Positions 9,220 to 18,838 are shown, counted from the first letter of the stretch. The stretch: 63,521 nt of DNA from Actinobacteria bacterium UBA2184 (GCA_002328745.1 DCVQ01000007.1:8121-71641); one strand, 5' to 3'. Numbers and translations are program-made. The notes: generated from the letters alone by a model not told the origin.

Positions 9220-10599
9220 TCACGGCCTCGTGATGTGCTCTTCCCCTACGGTCTGGGATGGTGCGTCGTCGTGGCAGAAGACGCAGATCGGGATGTCCAC
9301 GTTGGTGCCGCGGCCGTGACAGCCGCAACCGGCGTCCCACGTGGCGGTCTGGTGGTCGCGGACCCAGCTGTCGGGATGCCCGGTGCTGAACGGCGCATGG
9401 CATTGCTGACAGTCCTCCGCCTCCACGTGGCAGCGGAAGCACGCTTCCTTCTTGGACCACGCGGCATCCTTGGCGTGGTAGCCCTGAACGAACCGCTCCG
9501 GATGAGGAAGCCGAGTCCCGTGGCAGGAGTCGCACTGCGCCGCAAGGTCATGACAGCCGCTGCAGTCGCGGGAGGCCACCTCGACGGGAGGATACTGGTA
9601 CTTGCCGGAACCGGTGATCCGCGTCTCGCCGGTCGCAAGAGAATCACGCCCCACAACCGCGATATCCGTGGTATGGCAGGTGTCGCAGTCCGCCGAAGCC
9701 TGATCGCCGTCGTGGCACCCGAGGCACATGTCCATCGAGACCGAGACACGGGCCGATTCGCCAAGATGCCCGACGGCTCCGTGGCAGTCGACGCAGTCCA
9801 TGCCGGAGCCGACGGGCTCGCCGTGCGCCATCCGGATGTTGACCCGGCTTGACTCCAGCACCTCCTCGAGCACGCTTTCATGGCACCTGAGACACGCCGC
9901 ACTCGGAACGGGGCGGCCCGCCGGCCCATCGGAAAGGCCTGCCTTCGCCAGCATCATCGCGCCTCGCGACGTCACCGCCGTGATCAGGTCGGCCCCGCTC
10001 CCCTGTTCGTGGCACGAGATACACGATGCACGGTAGCGATGGTCGTTCTCGTGCACGCTGGCCACCGCCTCTGAATCGGCGTGACACGACTCCGCGCACA
10101 CGGCGTCCACGCCGGTGATGACGTACGTAGCGAGCAGCGAACCCAAGACAAGCAGCGGCACCAGTGCGGAGCTCACCGCAAGCCCGACGGTGCGCCACCG
10201 TGTCGGCCGCGTCGCAGCTACGGCCGTCACCGTCTCGGCTGACGCTTCTTCGTCCGCGTGCGACGCCGCGATGACTTCGTCGGTCTCGCTTCCTGCACCG
10301 CTCGGCGACCCGTCCGCAGAAGACTCATCAACCTGCGTCACAGCCCGGTCCGCGACCGCGTCGTCAGACGTGACGGCGGCACCGTGAGACACATCTGACG
10401 GGGAATCGGGAACCCATCGCCGAATCGTCTTGCGCACGCGCCTCTTGCGGCGCGGCGAGACGAGCAATAGCACCGCGACGTCGATCGCCAGCAGGATGAG
10501 AGTCAGGGCTCCGAGCACGAACACGGTGAGCGTGAGGTTCGCGGTCGGCCGCTCTATGACCTCCGCGATGATCTCCACGATGCGCTCGAGGGTGTTCAC
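9220..10599 (-). CDS. Membrane-anchored multiheme c-type cytochrome (11-12 haem motifs)
   Basis: The GTG at 10599 overlaps the stop of the upstream cytochrome gene (GTGA), giving 459 residues; an upstream in-frame start is less likely. A first membrane helix (~8-33) is followed by an arginine-rich stretch and a ~95-residue acidic, low-complexity linker. A second helix (~138-165) leads directly to the haem domain. Ten CXXCH motifs are visible, plus a CX3CH (CAESCH) just after the second helix and a shortened CGCH near the C-terminus. Haems would be attached outside the cytoplasmic membrane. The short link from the helix to the first haem resembles NapC/NrfH-type quinol dehydrogenases, so it may carry electrons from menaquinol to the partner cytochromes; this is inference. 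Confidence 0.8.
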   Translation of the reverse strand: MNTLERIVEIIAEVIERPTANLTLTVFVLGALTLILLAIDVAVLLLVSPRRKRRVRKTIRRWVPDSPSDVSHGAAVTSDDAVADRAVTQVDESSADGSPSGAGSETDEVIAASHADEEASAETVTAVAATRPTRWRTVGLAVSSALVPLLVLGSLLATYVITGVDAVCAESCHADSEAVASVHENDHRYRASCISCHEQGSGADLITAVTSRGAMMLAKAGLSDGPAGRPVPSAACLRCHESVLEEVLESSRVNIRMAHGEPVGSGMDCVDCHGAVGHLGESARVSVSMDMCLGCHDGDQASADCDTCHTTDIAVVGRDSLATGETRITGSGKYQYPPVEVASRDCSGCHDLAAQCDSCHGTRLPHPERFVQGYHAKDAAWSKKEACFRCHVEAEDCQQCHAPFSTGHPDSWVRDHQTATWDAGCGCHGRGTNVDIPICVFCHDDAPSQTVGEEHITRP

Positions 10600-11561
10600 T
10601 GCGCACCCCCCGGCGCATCGAGCCCGAAGCTCTCGCGGGCGCCCCCGGGGTGCACGTGGCGCACGTGACACCGCTCGCAATCTTCGGCGGTGTGGCATCG
10701 CAGGCACGCAGGTTCGCTCACGCTCGTGACGAGTGAGGAGTGCTGCGGGAGGAAGCCGTCTGGATGAGGCATCTGTGTGTCGTGGCAACCGTCGCAGAAC
10801 GTCTCAACGTGGCATGAGGCGCACTGCGCTTCGCCGGTGAGCGAGATCTCACCATGCGTGGCACCAAAGCCTGCGGAGTGAGGGACGCCGGCCCCGTGAC
10901 ATCTGGCGCAGTCTTCATCCTGGTGGCACAGCACGCACTGGCGCAGGTCGCCCATCCCGTGAGTCTGCTGCCAGTTAGCGCCATGCGTCACGCGAAACGG
11001 GCCGGACAGAAGGTCGTCTCGCTCGTACCCCTCCGTGTGACAGGACTCGCACGCGACAGACGCGCCCTTTCGTCCGTGACAGTCGATGCATCCGCCCATC
11101 GAAGCGGACTGGCGATAGCGCGTGGCGCTGCCGTGCGCGTCTGTTGCGTGGCAGGCGTCGCACGACGTCACGTCGGCGACGCACACGGAGTGGAGGATCC
11201 GCAGCCCACGGGCAGTCGTGGGCTGCGCGGCGCTGAGCACCGGCTCGTGACACGCGCGACAGGCATCGGCGCCCACGCGCGAGCCCGGCCCGGTGCCCGG
11301 ACGCACGCCGATGAGGGCCGCAGGGTACATGCGGAACAACTCAGAAGCCTTGAACGAAAGCCGTTCCGCGGAGGAGGGGGCGTGGCATGCGTAGCACGCC
11401 GTATCGGCGTGCGCCGTCTCCTGCAGGCCCCGGACCGCATCTCCGTGGCACCACGCGCAGACCGACGGGCTTGATCCCGCCAACGCAACCGCGACGAGCA
11501 GGGCACCCACCCCGGCGAGAACGCCGGCCGCTATGAGGATCCTTCGCCTACCGATCGACAC
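10596..11561 (-). CDS. Dodecaheme c-type cytochrome, N-terminally anchored
   Basis: I placed the start at the GTG at 11561, because earlier in-frame starts run into the terminator of the preceding gene; GGGAGAGGA lies 11 bases upstream. The 321 residues begin with an uncleaved-looking hydrophobic segment (~8-28), followed within ten residues by CAWCH. Twelve CXXCH motifs follow: CAWCH, CYACH, CRACH, CDACH, CIDCH, CESCH, CVLCH, CARCH, CASCH, CDGCH, CLRCH and CERCH. One haem per ~25 residues is very dense packing, as in electron-wire cytochromes. It ends in the 4-base overlap with the next cytochrome, so the two are translationally coupled and probably partners. No catalytic motif of a nitrite or hydroxylamine enzyme is evident. 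Confidence 0.82.
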   Translation of the reverse strand: MSIGRRRILIAAGVLAGVGALLVAVALAGSSPSVCAWCHGDAVRGLQETAHADTACYACHAPSSAERLSFKASELFRMYPAALIGVRPGTGPGSRVGADACRACHEPVLSAAQPTTARGLRILHSVCVADVTSCDACHATDAHGSATRYRQSASMGGCIDCHGRKGASVACESCHTEGYERDDLLSGPFRVTHGANWQQTHGMGDLRQCVLCHQDEDCARCHGAGVPHSAGFGATHGEISLTGEAQCASCHVETFCDGCHDTQMPHPDGFLPQHSSLVTSVSEPACLRCHTAEDCERCHVRHVHPGGARESFGLDAPGGAQ

Positions 11562-11649
11562 CCGGATGCCGTTCCTCTCCCTCGCGACAGACGTCGGCAG
11601 CACCAGAACCTGTGCAACCGACGTGCCACACACGATACCACGAACAGAA

Positions 11650-11676
11650 GGGGGCGGCTCCATCGGAGCCGCCCCC
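11650..11676 (-). terminator. Hairpin terminator after the hexaheme cytochrome gene
   Basis: GGGGGCGGCTCC (11650-11661) and GGAGCCGCCCCC (11665-11676) form a 12-bp stem with a 3-base loop. It begins 36 bases past the stop at 11713. On the minus strand it is followed by TTCTGTTCG, a weak T tract. It would separate, or partly attenuate, transcription between the abundant secreted cytochrome and the two downstream cytochromes. Confidence 0.75.
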
Positions 11677-11712
11677 CTGACGTACGTGACGCTACACGAA
11701 TCCCAGCAAATC

Positions 11713-12786
11713 CTAGAAGTTCGCGCCGACACCAGCGGTCGGAGTGGCGTCCTGCACGTGGCACTTCAGGCACATGCCGTCGGAGCCGTTGTCGTGTCCG
11801 CTCGGAACAGCGGTCGCAGCAGCGTTGGCAGCCACGTTCACGAAGTTGAAGGCACCCGCGGTGTAGTGCGGGAAGTTGTTGGCGGTAACGATAACGCCCT
11901 CATCGGTGAGACCGGCGTCGTGGCACGAACGGCAGGTCGTGGAGGCCTTCCAGGCCACCGGACCGGTCGTGTAGGTCGCGCCAGCGGCAACGAACAGCGC
12001 ATCCGCAGCCTTCATCGGGTGCGACTTGTACTGCTTGTTGGCAGTCGGATCGCCATCGACGTAGGCGCCGTCGCCATAGACGTAGTCGCCATCGGCGTTC
12101 AGGGTGGCCTCAGACGCAGCGGAGTAGTTCTGGTGGCACTGCGTGCAGAAGACCGACACCTGGTAGTCCTTGCCGAGCGCACCCGTGTCGGCCTTGGCGT
12201 CCGCGGCACTCGCGTACAGACCGGCGCCGTACACGGCGAAGTAGGTGGCGTCGGTACCGATGATCTCGTCCTGGATCGACGCCGCGTTGTACTTCAGGAT
12301 CTTCGAGGCCGCAGCGCCGGCATAGGTGTTGGCGCCGTGAACGGCGTGGCAGTTCACGCAGTTCGCGGAGTTGCGGTTGTGGGCCACGTTCTCCTCGAAG
12401 GTGCTGATCGAGCTCGGGTTGGTCCAGAGGGTCTCGTTGGCGTTGTACAGCTGCGTGCCACCGATGTTGGTCGTGATGTGGCAGTAGATGCAGGCGTTGG
12501 CAACGCTCGAACGGAGGAGCATCTGGGTCTCTTCGGTGCGGGCCGTCCAGGGATCGGTCCCGGTCCACGCGGTGCCGGAGACAGCGGCGTTGTGGACGGA
12601 GTGGCAGACCGCGCACTTCTCGGTATTGACCGTGTAACCGGAGTGCGGGGTCGCGACCGTGCCGTCCAGGTTCGCGGACGCCGTAGCCCACGAGACATAC
12701 CCGTTGGTGATCTTCGCGTAGGCGACACCGCTGAACGCGAAGACAAGGACCATGGCGAGCGCCACGATCATCAGGCTCTTCTTCAT
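11713..12786 (-). CDS. Secreted hexaheme c-type cytochrome
   Basis: The ATG at 12786 is preceded by AAAGGAG at 9 bases and begins MKKSLMIVALAMVLVFAF, a Sec signal peptide ending near GVAYA-K. The product is 357 residues. Six CXXCH motifs are spread over ~300 residues (CAVCH, CIYCH, CVNCH, CTQCH, CRSCH, CLKCH), with extra histidines such as HSVH and HAVHG that can be distal ligands. There is no second membrane segment, so the mature protein should be released or bound to the surface. The composition, rich in Ala, Asn, Tyr and Thr, differs from the dense cytochromes next door. Six haems in a mature chain of this size recalls extracellular filament cytochromes such as OmcS, but I cannot show homology. 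Confidence 0.82.
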   Translation of the reverse strand: MKKSLMIVALAMVLVFAFSGVAYAKITNGYVSWATASANLDGTVATPHSGYTVNTEKCAVCHSVHNAAVSGTAWTGTDPWTARTEETQMLLRSSVANACIYCHITTNIGGTQLYNANETLWTNPSSISTFEENVAHNRNSANCVNCHAVHGANTYAGAAASKILKYNAASIQDEIIGTDATYFAVYGAGLYASAADAKADTGALGKDYQVSVFCTQCHQNYSAASEATLNADGDYVYGDGAYVDGDPTANKQYKSHPMKAADALFVAAGATYTTGPVAWKASTTCRSCHDAGLTDEGVIVTANNFPHYTAGAFNFVNVAANAAATAVPSGHDNGSDGMCLKCHVQDATPTAGVGANF

Positions 12787-13023
12787 ACTGACTTTCTCCT
12801 TTGTCATGACAGACAGATGATTCGTCATTTCACAAACACCTCCCTTCCGACGAAGAATACGCTCTAAGGCATTCAAGCCTTCAAAGCCAACGTAAAGATT
12901 ACTTCATCTTTCCCGTCAACGCTAGGCATCGTTCAGAATCCACTATGCGCTGCCAGTCTACTATGCAACTCGCGTGCCGATATCGGCTTTTTGACAGGCG
13001 GATCTGATCGCGGCGGCGTTCCA
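12787..13023 (-). promoter_or_regulatory. AT-richer leader upstream of the hexaheme cytochrome
   Basis: This gap between the NHL gene and the cytochrome start is clearly less GC-rich than its surroundings. On the minus strand TTGACG is followed after 17 bases by TTTACG, a weak promoter candidate. Two small hairpins follow: AAAGAT/ATCTTT (12894-12911) and AAGGC/GCCTT (12866-12881). The long distance from a likely start of transcription to the ATG suggests a 5' leader with regulatory structure. No known riboswitch motif was recognised. Confidence 0.35.
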
Positions 13024-14280
13024 TCACCGGGCCTGGGCACCGCCAGACGCATCCACGACCGTCTCTGACCCGGTCCGTTTGCGCGACCGCTTGGAGGCCG
13101 CGAGCACGATCGCGATGATCAGCAGCAGCAGCGGAATGGAGCACAACCACAGGGGACCGTCGAGAACCCTGCGGGCCTTCGCCAACAGACCGCCGCCGCT
13201 TCCGGGCAACTCGATGATCTGCAGACGATTGTTCGCGGTGTCGGCCACGACGTAGTAGTCGCGGGCCGCGTCGTAGTCGATGCCGGTCGGATACGCGAGC
13301 TTGCCGTCCTCGGCGCCGAACTCACCCCACTCCGAGGTGATCGCCCCGGTCTCGGGATCCACAGCGACGATGCTGAACTCGAAGGCGTCCACGAGCACTG
13401 CCCGGCCCGCAGCGTCGATCGTCATGCCCGCCGGCAGCTGGTACGGAGTCATCGTGCTGTCCGCTGATTGCTCCATGCCGGGCTGCACGCCGGCCCGGGG
13501 GGCCACATCCATCGCCTCGGGAGCGATGTAGAGCAGCCGCCCGTCGGCCGAGTAGGCTTTGACCCTTCGGTTGTGCGTGTCGCTCACGATGATGGTGTCA
13601 TCGTCGACCCAGGCGATCCCGTGCGGGATATCCACCTGATCCGCAGCGTTTCCGCGCGTGGCCCACTGCGCCACGAGCTCGCCGTCGGTGGTGACCACGG
13701 CGATCCCGAACGCGGACGCGACCGCCATGCGGTTGCCACGCACCGCGATCTCCGTCGGCGCCTGGATGCCGATGGACAACTCCATCACACCGTCGGGTGA
13801 CAGGACGTGGACCATGTTCTTGCCGAAGTCGCACAGGTAGATGCTCCCGTCGTCATCGACGTCGATCCCTTCGATGGAGACGACCTGCCCGTCGGCGTCA
13901 CCTCGCTCGAAAGGAACGAGCTGGTGCAGCGTACCGTCCGGGTCGAACCCTACGAGCGTCGTCTTCCCGGAAACAGTCCAGATCGTACCGTCAGGTCCGA
14001 CGGCAACGTCCACGGGGCCCGTGAGGAGCTCCGCCGCCGTGTCGCCCCAACCGTATATCGAGCGAACCCAGCCCATGCCACCCTCGGTCACCCGCTGCGG
14101 GAGACCCGCGGGGCGCACGAGGGTAGTCACGAACCACGTCGCGGTGATGAGCAACAGCACGAGAACGATGAGAACAGCCGCGAGCAGGCGTCGCCTGCTG
14201 GGGCCCTCGATGACCTCGTACACGACCTCGGTCTCGTAGTGGCCGCCCTCGCGAACCGGGACCTGGGGAGTCTCGCTCAC
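13024..14280 (-). CDS. Membrane-anchored NHL-repeat beta-propeller protein
   Basis: The 418 residues comprise a short cytoplasmic N-terminus, a membrane helix (~30-52), a beta-propeller (~70-370), and a second C-terminal helix (~375-398) with a basic cytoplasmic tail. Repeating blade motifs such as GPVDVAVGPDGTIW, IAWVDDDTIIVSDTHNRRVKAY and YYVVADTANNRLQIIELPG are NHL type, about six in all. The propeller lies outside the cell and probably acts as a docking scaffold. The start is a GTG directly abutting the stop of the TPR gene, so translation is coupled. The gene sits immediately upstream of three multiheme cytochromes on the same strand, suggesting that it organises or anchors them; that function is inference. 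Confidence 0.72.
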   Translation of the reverse strand: MSETPQVPVREGGHYETEVVYEVIEGPSRRRLLAAVLIVLVLLLITATWFVTTLVRPAGLPQRVTEGGMGWVRSIYGWGDTAAELLTGPVDVAVGPDGTIWTVSGKTTLVGFDPDGTLHQLVPFERGDADGQVVSIEGIDVDDDGSIYLCDFGKNMVHVLSPDGVMELSIGIQAPTEIAVRGNRMAVASAFGIAVVTTDGELVAQWATRGNAADQVDIPHGIAWVDDDTIIVSDTHNRRVKAYSADGRLLYIAPEAMDVAPRAGVQPGMEQSADSTMTPYQLPAGMTIDAAGRAVLVDAFEFSIVAVDPETGAITSEWGEFGAEDGKLAYPTGIDYDAARDYYVVADTANNRLQIIELPGSGGGLLAKARRVLDGPLWLCSIPLLLLIIAIVLAASKRSRKRTGSETVVDASGGAQAR

Positions 14281-15033
14281 CTATCGCTCACCAACCTTTT
14301 CTAGTGCAGCACGAGCCGCATCGAACTCGGGGTCGAACATCAGAGCCGAGTTGAAGTCGGCTATGGCTTTGTCGATCTGATCGAGATGCGTGTACGCATC
14401 ACCGCGCAGGTAGAACAGGTCGGCGGCGCGAGGGGTGTATTCGATGGCCGTGGAAAGAGACTCGACGACCACTGCCCACTTCTCGAGCCCGGCAGCGGCC
14501 CTGGCGTGGTTCAGGTACACATCGGTGGTGATGTCCGGACCGTAGAGTTTCGGATCGGCGTGAATGCCCCGCGCCATAGCATCACGGATGACTTCGTCGC
14601 GCAATTCCTCCACGAGCACGACAGCCTTCTCGGCTAGCTCGAAAGCGTCTTCGTACCGCTCCTGCGCGAGAAACAGGTCCACGCCTGAGATCTCGACGAG
14701 CAGCAGCGCATCGCCCTCGAGCACCGCCATGGCCTCGTCCAGCACGCTGCCCGCTTCGCGGTAGTCCTCGACGGCGATGAGAGCCGTGATGTAGTCGGCC
14801 CACACTTCTCCCGAGTAGGGGTTCGTGATCGTCGCCTCGCGAACCGCGACGAGCTGGGCCTCAAGGGCGGTTCTCGGCGCTGGCGGATTGACGACTCTCG
14901 TCACCAGGAGATAGACGGCACCGATCAGCGCCAGCACGATCACGCCCAGAATCGCCAGCAGCAGGAGCTGTTCGAGCGGATCACGCCTCCGGTCAACATG
15001 CACCTCGACCATCTGTTCCTGACGCTCCACCAT
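14281..15033 (-). CDS. Membrane-anchored TPR protein
   Basis: I chose the ATG at 15033 because AAAGGAG lies 11 bases upstream; an in-frame ATG at 15054 has no ribosome site and contains that motif inside the ORF. The 250-residue product has one membrane helix (~22-45), then about five TPR-like helix pairs, the clearest being RAADLFYLRGDAYTHLDQ and KAIADFNSALMFDPEFDAAR at the C-terminus. The TPR region should lie outside the membrane. The protein probably mediates protein-protein contacts with the NHL partner encoded immediately downstream without any gap. The gene is 99 bases downstream of leuD, so read-through from the leu operon is possible. Confidence 0.7.
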   Translation of the reverse strand: MVERQEQMVEVHVDRRRDPLEQLLLLAILGVIVLALIGAVYLLVTRVVNPPAPRTALEAQLVAVREATITNPYSGEVWADYITALIAVEDYREAGSVLDEAMAVLEGDALLLVEISGVDLFLAQERYEDAFELAEKAVVLVEELRDEVIRDAMARGIHADPKLYGPDITTDVYLNHARAAAGLEKWAVVVESLSTAIEYTPRAADLFYLRGDAYTHLDQIDKAIADFNSALMFDPEFDAARAALEKVGER

Positions 15034-15132
15034 TTGTGGGGGTGCTCCTTTCATGCGTTGCCCGGCCGCAAAGCGACCGGACCGTCGATGAGCAACTGAC
15101 GTACCAAGAACCTGCCGGACCGAAAGGTTCGT

Positions 15133-15630
15133 TCAGTCTTTTCGAAGCTGGCGCTTCGTTCTCTCTACCAGACCCCCGGCCGTGATCATCTCTTTGACGA
15201 ACGGCGGGAACGGCGCGGCCCTGAACGACTCACCGGTCGTTTCGTTGAGGATGAGCCCCTCATCGACATCGACCGTGACCCGATCGCCCGTCCTAATACC
15301 ATCGACGGCATCGGGCGCCTCCATGATAGGCAATCCGGTGTTGATCGCATTGCGGTAGAAGATACGTGCGAAGCTCTTCGCGATCACGACCGAGACGCCA
15401 GCATGCTGTATGGCTATCGGAGCGTGCTCGCGGCTCGACCCGCAGCCGAAGTTCTCCTCGGCGACCAGGACGTCTCCCGGCTGCACGGTGCTCACGAAGC
15501 TGGCATCCAGGTCTTCGAGGCAGTGCGCCGCCAGTTCAGCGGGATCGGAGCTGTTGAGGTAGCGGGCAGGTATGATCACATCCGTATCGATATCCCGACC
15601 GTAGCGATGCGCGGCTCCGCTGAATCTCAT
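15133..15630 (-). CDS. leuD: 3-isopropylmalate dehydratase small subunit (set 1)
   Basis: The 165-residue swivel-domain subunit combines with LeuC to isomerise 2- to 3-isopropylmalate, and probably citramalate. The start at 15630 gives the usual family N-terminus; an upstream in-frame ATG would add 23 unrelated residues. Motifs are DTDVIIPARYLNSSDPAELA, whose ARYLN-S-DP loop is the leucine-type specificity loop, then NFGCGSSREHAP and FARIFYRNAINTGLP. This differs from the second paralogue at 34478, which has GKYKFKSND at the specificity loop. It is encoded downstream of leuC with a 162-base gap, unusually wide for this pair, holding no ORF. Confidence 0.88.
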   Translation of the reverse strand: MRFSGAAHRYGRDIDTDVIIPARYLNSSDPAELAAHCLEDLDASFVSTVQPGDVLVAEENFGCGSSREHAPIAIQHAGVSVVIAKSFARIFYRNAINTGLPIMEAPDAVDGIRTGDRVTVDVDEGLILNETTGESFRAAPFPPFVKEMITAGGLVERTKRQLRKD

Positions 15631-15792
15631 GACCCACCTGCCTCTGCTCCCTGCCCGATGGCAACTCAACCTACGGCATGATATCAGACGTGACCACAAC
15701 GGGAAGGCCCGGGCGCTCCCCGGCGGTCGTGAGCGATCGACTCCGCCCGACCCGCCGGAAAGCGCGTTGTCAGGCAGGTCTCGCAGGCGACC

Positions 15793-17061
<1,269 letters not shown>

Positions 17062-17089
17062 GAGCCTCTCCTTCCGGGCATGGCGCCCG

Positions 17090-18676
17090 CTAGATCTCCT
17101 CGAATGATTCGTCCGCCAGCGACGGCGCCTCTGCGGCCACGAGCAGCCTGTTGAGCGCGTTCACGTACGCTTTGGCGCTCGAGACGATGATGTCTGGATG
17201 CGCGCCACGCCCGGTGAACGTCCGCCCGTCCTCGCTCTTGATGCGTATCGTCACCTCGCCCACGGCGTCGATACCGCGCGTCACCGACTGCACGCTGAAC
17301 TCGGTGAGATCGTTCGACACGCCGACGATGCGGTTGATCGCGTGGTAGACCGCGTCCACCGGACCGTTGCCGTGGCTCGAGTCGATGAGGCTCTGCCCGT
17401 CCTGCCTGATGAGCTCGACCGTCGCGGTAGGGATGCCGGGGTCGCCGCAGCTCACGTGCACCTGCTCGAGGTGATAGACCTCGCCCACCATGCGTTCGGC
17501 CTCGCCTACAAGCGCCTCGAGGTCCTCGTCGTAGACTTCCTTCTTCTTATCGGCGAGGTCGAGGAACGCCTGGTGGATGCCCTCGAAGTCGTCGTCCTCC
17601 ATCGCGTAGCCCAGCTCGGCGAGACGATGCCTGAGCGCCGCGCGGCCGCTTCGGGCAGTCAGCACGATGGAGGACCCACCCGCGCCCACGTCGGCCGGGT
17701 CGATGATCTCGTAGGTGGAGCGCTCCTTGAGCACGCCGTCCTGGTGGATACCGCTGCTGTGCGCGAACGCGTTCGCGCCGACGATCGCCTTGTTCGGCTG
17801 CACGAGGATGCCGGTGATGCTGGAGACGAGACGCGATGCGCGCACGAACTCTTTCGTGTTGATGCGCGTGTCCGCGCCGAAGATGTCGGGACGCATCTTG
17901 AGCGCCATCACGACTTCCTCCATCGCTGTGTTGCCCGCGCGCTCGCCGAGGCCGTTGATGGTGCACTCCACCTGGCGCGCGCCCGCCTTCACGCCCGCGA
18001 GGGCGTTGGCGGTGGCCATGCCCAGATCGTTGTGGCAGTGGATGGAGATCGTCACGTCCTCGATGCCGCGAACCCGCTCGCCGAGCGTGCGGATGAGGTC
18101 CCCGAAGACCTCGGGGTAGCTGTAGCCGGTGGTGTCCGGGATGTTCACCACGGTGGCGCCGGCGGCGATGACCGCCTCGATCATCCGGCACAGGAAGTCA
18201 CGGTCGGCGCGCGCCGCGTCCTCGGCGTAGAACTCGACGTCCTCGACGAAGCTCCTCGCGAGCTTCACGGCAGCCACGCCGCGCTCGATCGCGACGTCGC
18301 GGCTGATGTGCAGCTTGTCGTTGAGGTGGCTGTCAGAGGCGCCGATACCGGTGTGGATGCGCGGGCGCGCCGCGCCCTTGAGCGCCTCGGCGGCACGCTC
18401 GATGTCGCCGGGTATCGCGCGCGAGAGCGCACAGACGGTGACGGCATCGCCCACCTCGGCGGCGATGCGACGCACGCTCTCGAAGTCGCCGGGGCTCGAG
18501 ATCGGGAAGCCCGCCTCGATCACATCCACGCCAAGCCGCACGAGCTGGCGCGCGATTTCAAGCTTCTCGGCGGTGTTCATGCTCGCGCCGGGGCTCTGCT
18601 CGCCGTCGCGCAGCGTGGTGTCGAAGATGAAGACGCGATCGAGGGTGTGGTCGGAAGATACGGGACTCGTGCTCAT
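17090..18676 (-). CDS. leuA: 2-isopropylmalate synthase
   Basis: The 528-residue enzyme condenses 2-oxoisovalerate with acetyl-CoA, the committed leucine step, and is normally inhibited by leucine. DTTLRDGEQSPGASMN starts near residue 19, HCHNDLGMATANA near 216, and GLGERAGNTAMEE near 250, forming the DRE-TIM barrel. A LeuA-type regulatory domain fills the last ~140 residues. DGEQSPG distinguishes it from the CimA-type DGTQREG at 459-2030. The gene heads the leuA-leuC-leuD operon and is preceded by a leader peptide rich in Leu, Val and Ile codons, suggesting attenuation by branched-chain aminoacyl-tRNA supply. Confidence 0.93.
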   Translation of the reverse strand: MSTSPVSSDHTLDRVFIFDTTLRDGEQSPGASMNTAEKLEIARQLVRLGVDVIEAGFPISSPGDFESVRRIAAEVGDAVTVCALSRAIPGDIERAAEALKGAARPRIHTGIGASDSHLNDKLHISRDVAIERGVAAVKLARSFVEDVEFYAEDAARADRDFLCRMIEAVIAAGATVVNIPDTTGYSYPEVFGDLIRTLGERVRGIEDVTISIHCHNDLGMATANALAGVKAGARQVECTINGLGERAGNTAMEEVVMALKMRPDIFGADTRINTKEFVRASRLVSSITGILVQPNKAIVGANAFAHSSGIHQDGVLKERSTYEIIDPADVGAGGSSIVLTARSGRAALRHRLAELGYAMEDDDFEGIHQAFLDLADKKKEVYDEDLEALVGEAERMVGEVYHLEQVHVSCGDPGIPTATVELIRQDGQSLIDSSHGNGPVDAVYHAINRIVGVSNDLTEFSVQSVTRGIDAVGEVTIRIKSEDGRTFTGRGAHPDIIVSSAKAYVNALNRLLVAAEAPSLADESFEEI

Positions 18677-18715
18677 AGGGACGCTCCTTGCATGGGTACG
18701 GTTACGGGCGTAAGC

Positions 18716-18749
18716 GCCGGCACGGGCCGTCGGCTAGACGGCGGCCGGC
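18716..18749 (-). promoter_or_regulatory. Hairpin overlapping the end of the leuA leader peptide (candidate attenuator)
   Basis: GCCGTC (18726-18731) pairs with GACGGC (18737-18742), and outer GCCGGC blocks at 18716-18721 and 18744-18749 can extend the stem. On the minus strand the leader-peptide stop lies in the loop, so a ribosome completing or stalling in the leader would change the fold. No T tract follows, so a Rho-dependent or translational mechanism is more likely than classical termination. Confidence 0.45.
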
Positions 18750-18802
18750 TGGATAAGTCGCCCGATGGTAACCGCAAGAAGCATGTGAGCGCGCGCGTTC
18801 AT
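18734..18802 (-). CDS. leuA leader peptide (22 aa), probably leaderless
   Basis: A 22-codon ORF reads MNARAHMLLAVTIGRLIQPA plus AV and ends 57 bases before leuA. Its core LLAVTIGRLI holds three Leu, one Val and two Ile codons. All three Leu codons are CTT, rare in such a GC-rich genome. A -10 box (TATACT) ends 7 bases before the ATG, so the transcript would start at or next to the ATG, a leaderless arrangement common in Actinobacteria. Leader peptides with leucine codons precede leuA in other actinobacteria. This makes translation-coupled attenuation of leuACD by leucine starvation likely; the peptide itself probably has no function. Confidence 0.6.
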   Translation of the reverse strand: MNARAHMLLAVTIGRLIQPAAV

Positions 18803-18809
18803 GCAGGGG

Positions 18810-18838
18810 AGTATAGCGCATCGGGCCGGGACGGTCGT
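18810..18838 (-). promoter_or_regulatory. Promoter of the leuA leader-leuACD transcript
   Basis: On the minus strand ACGACC (18833-18838) and TATACT (18810-18815) are 17 bases apart. The -10 matches 5 of 6 positions; the -35 is weak. The predicted start of transcription, about 18803, coincides with the ATG of the leader peptide. Confidence 0.5.
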
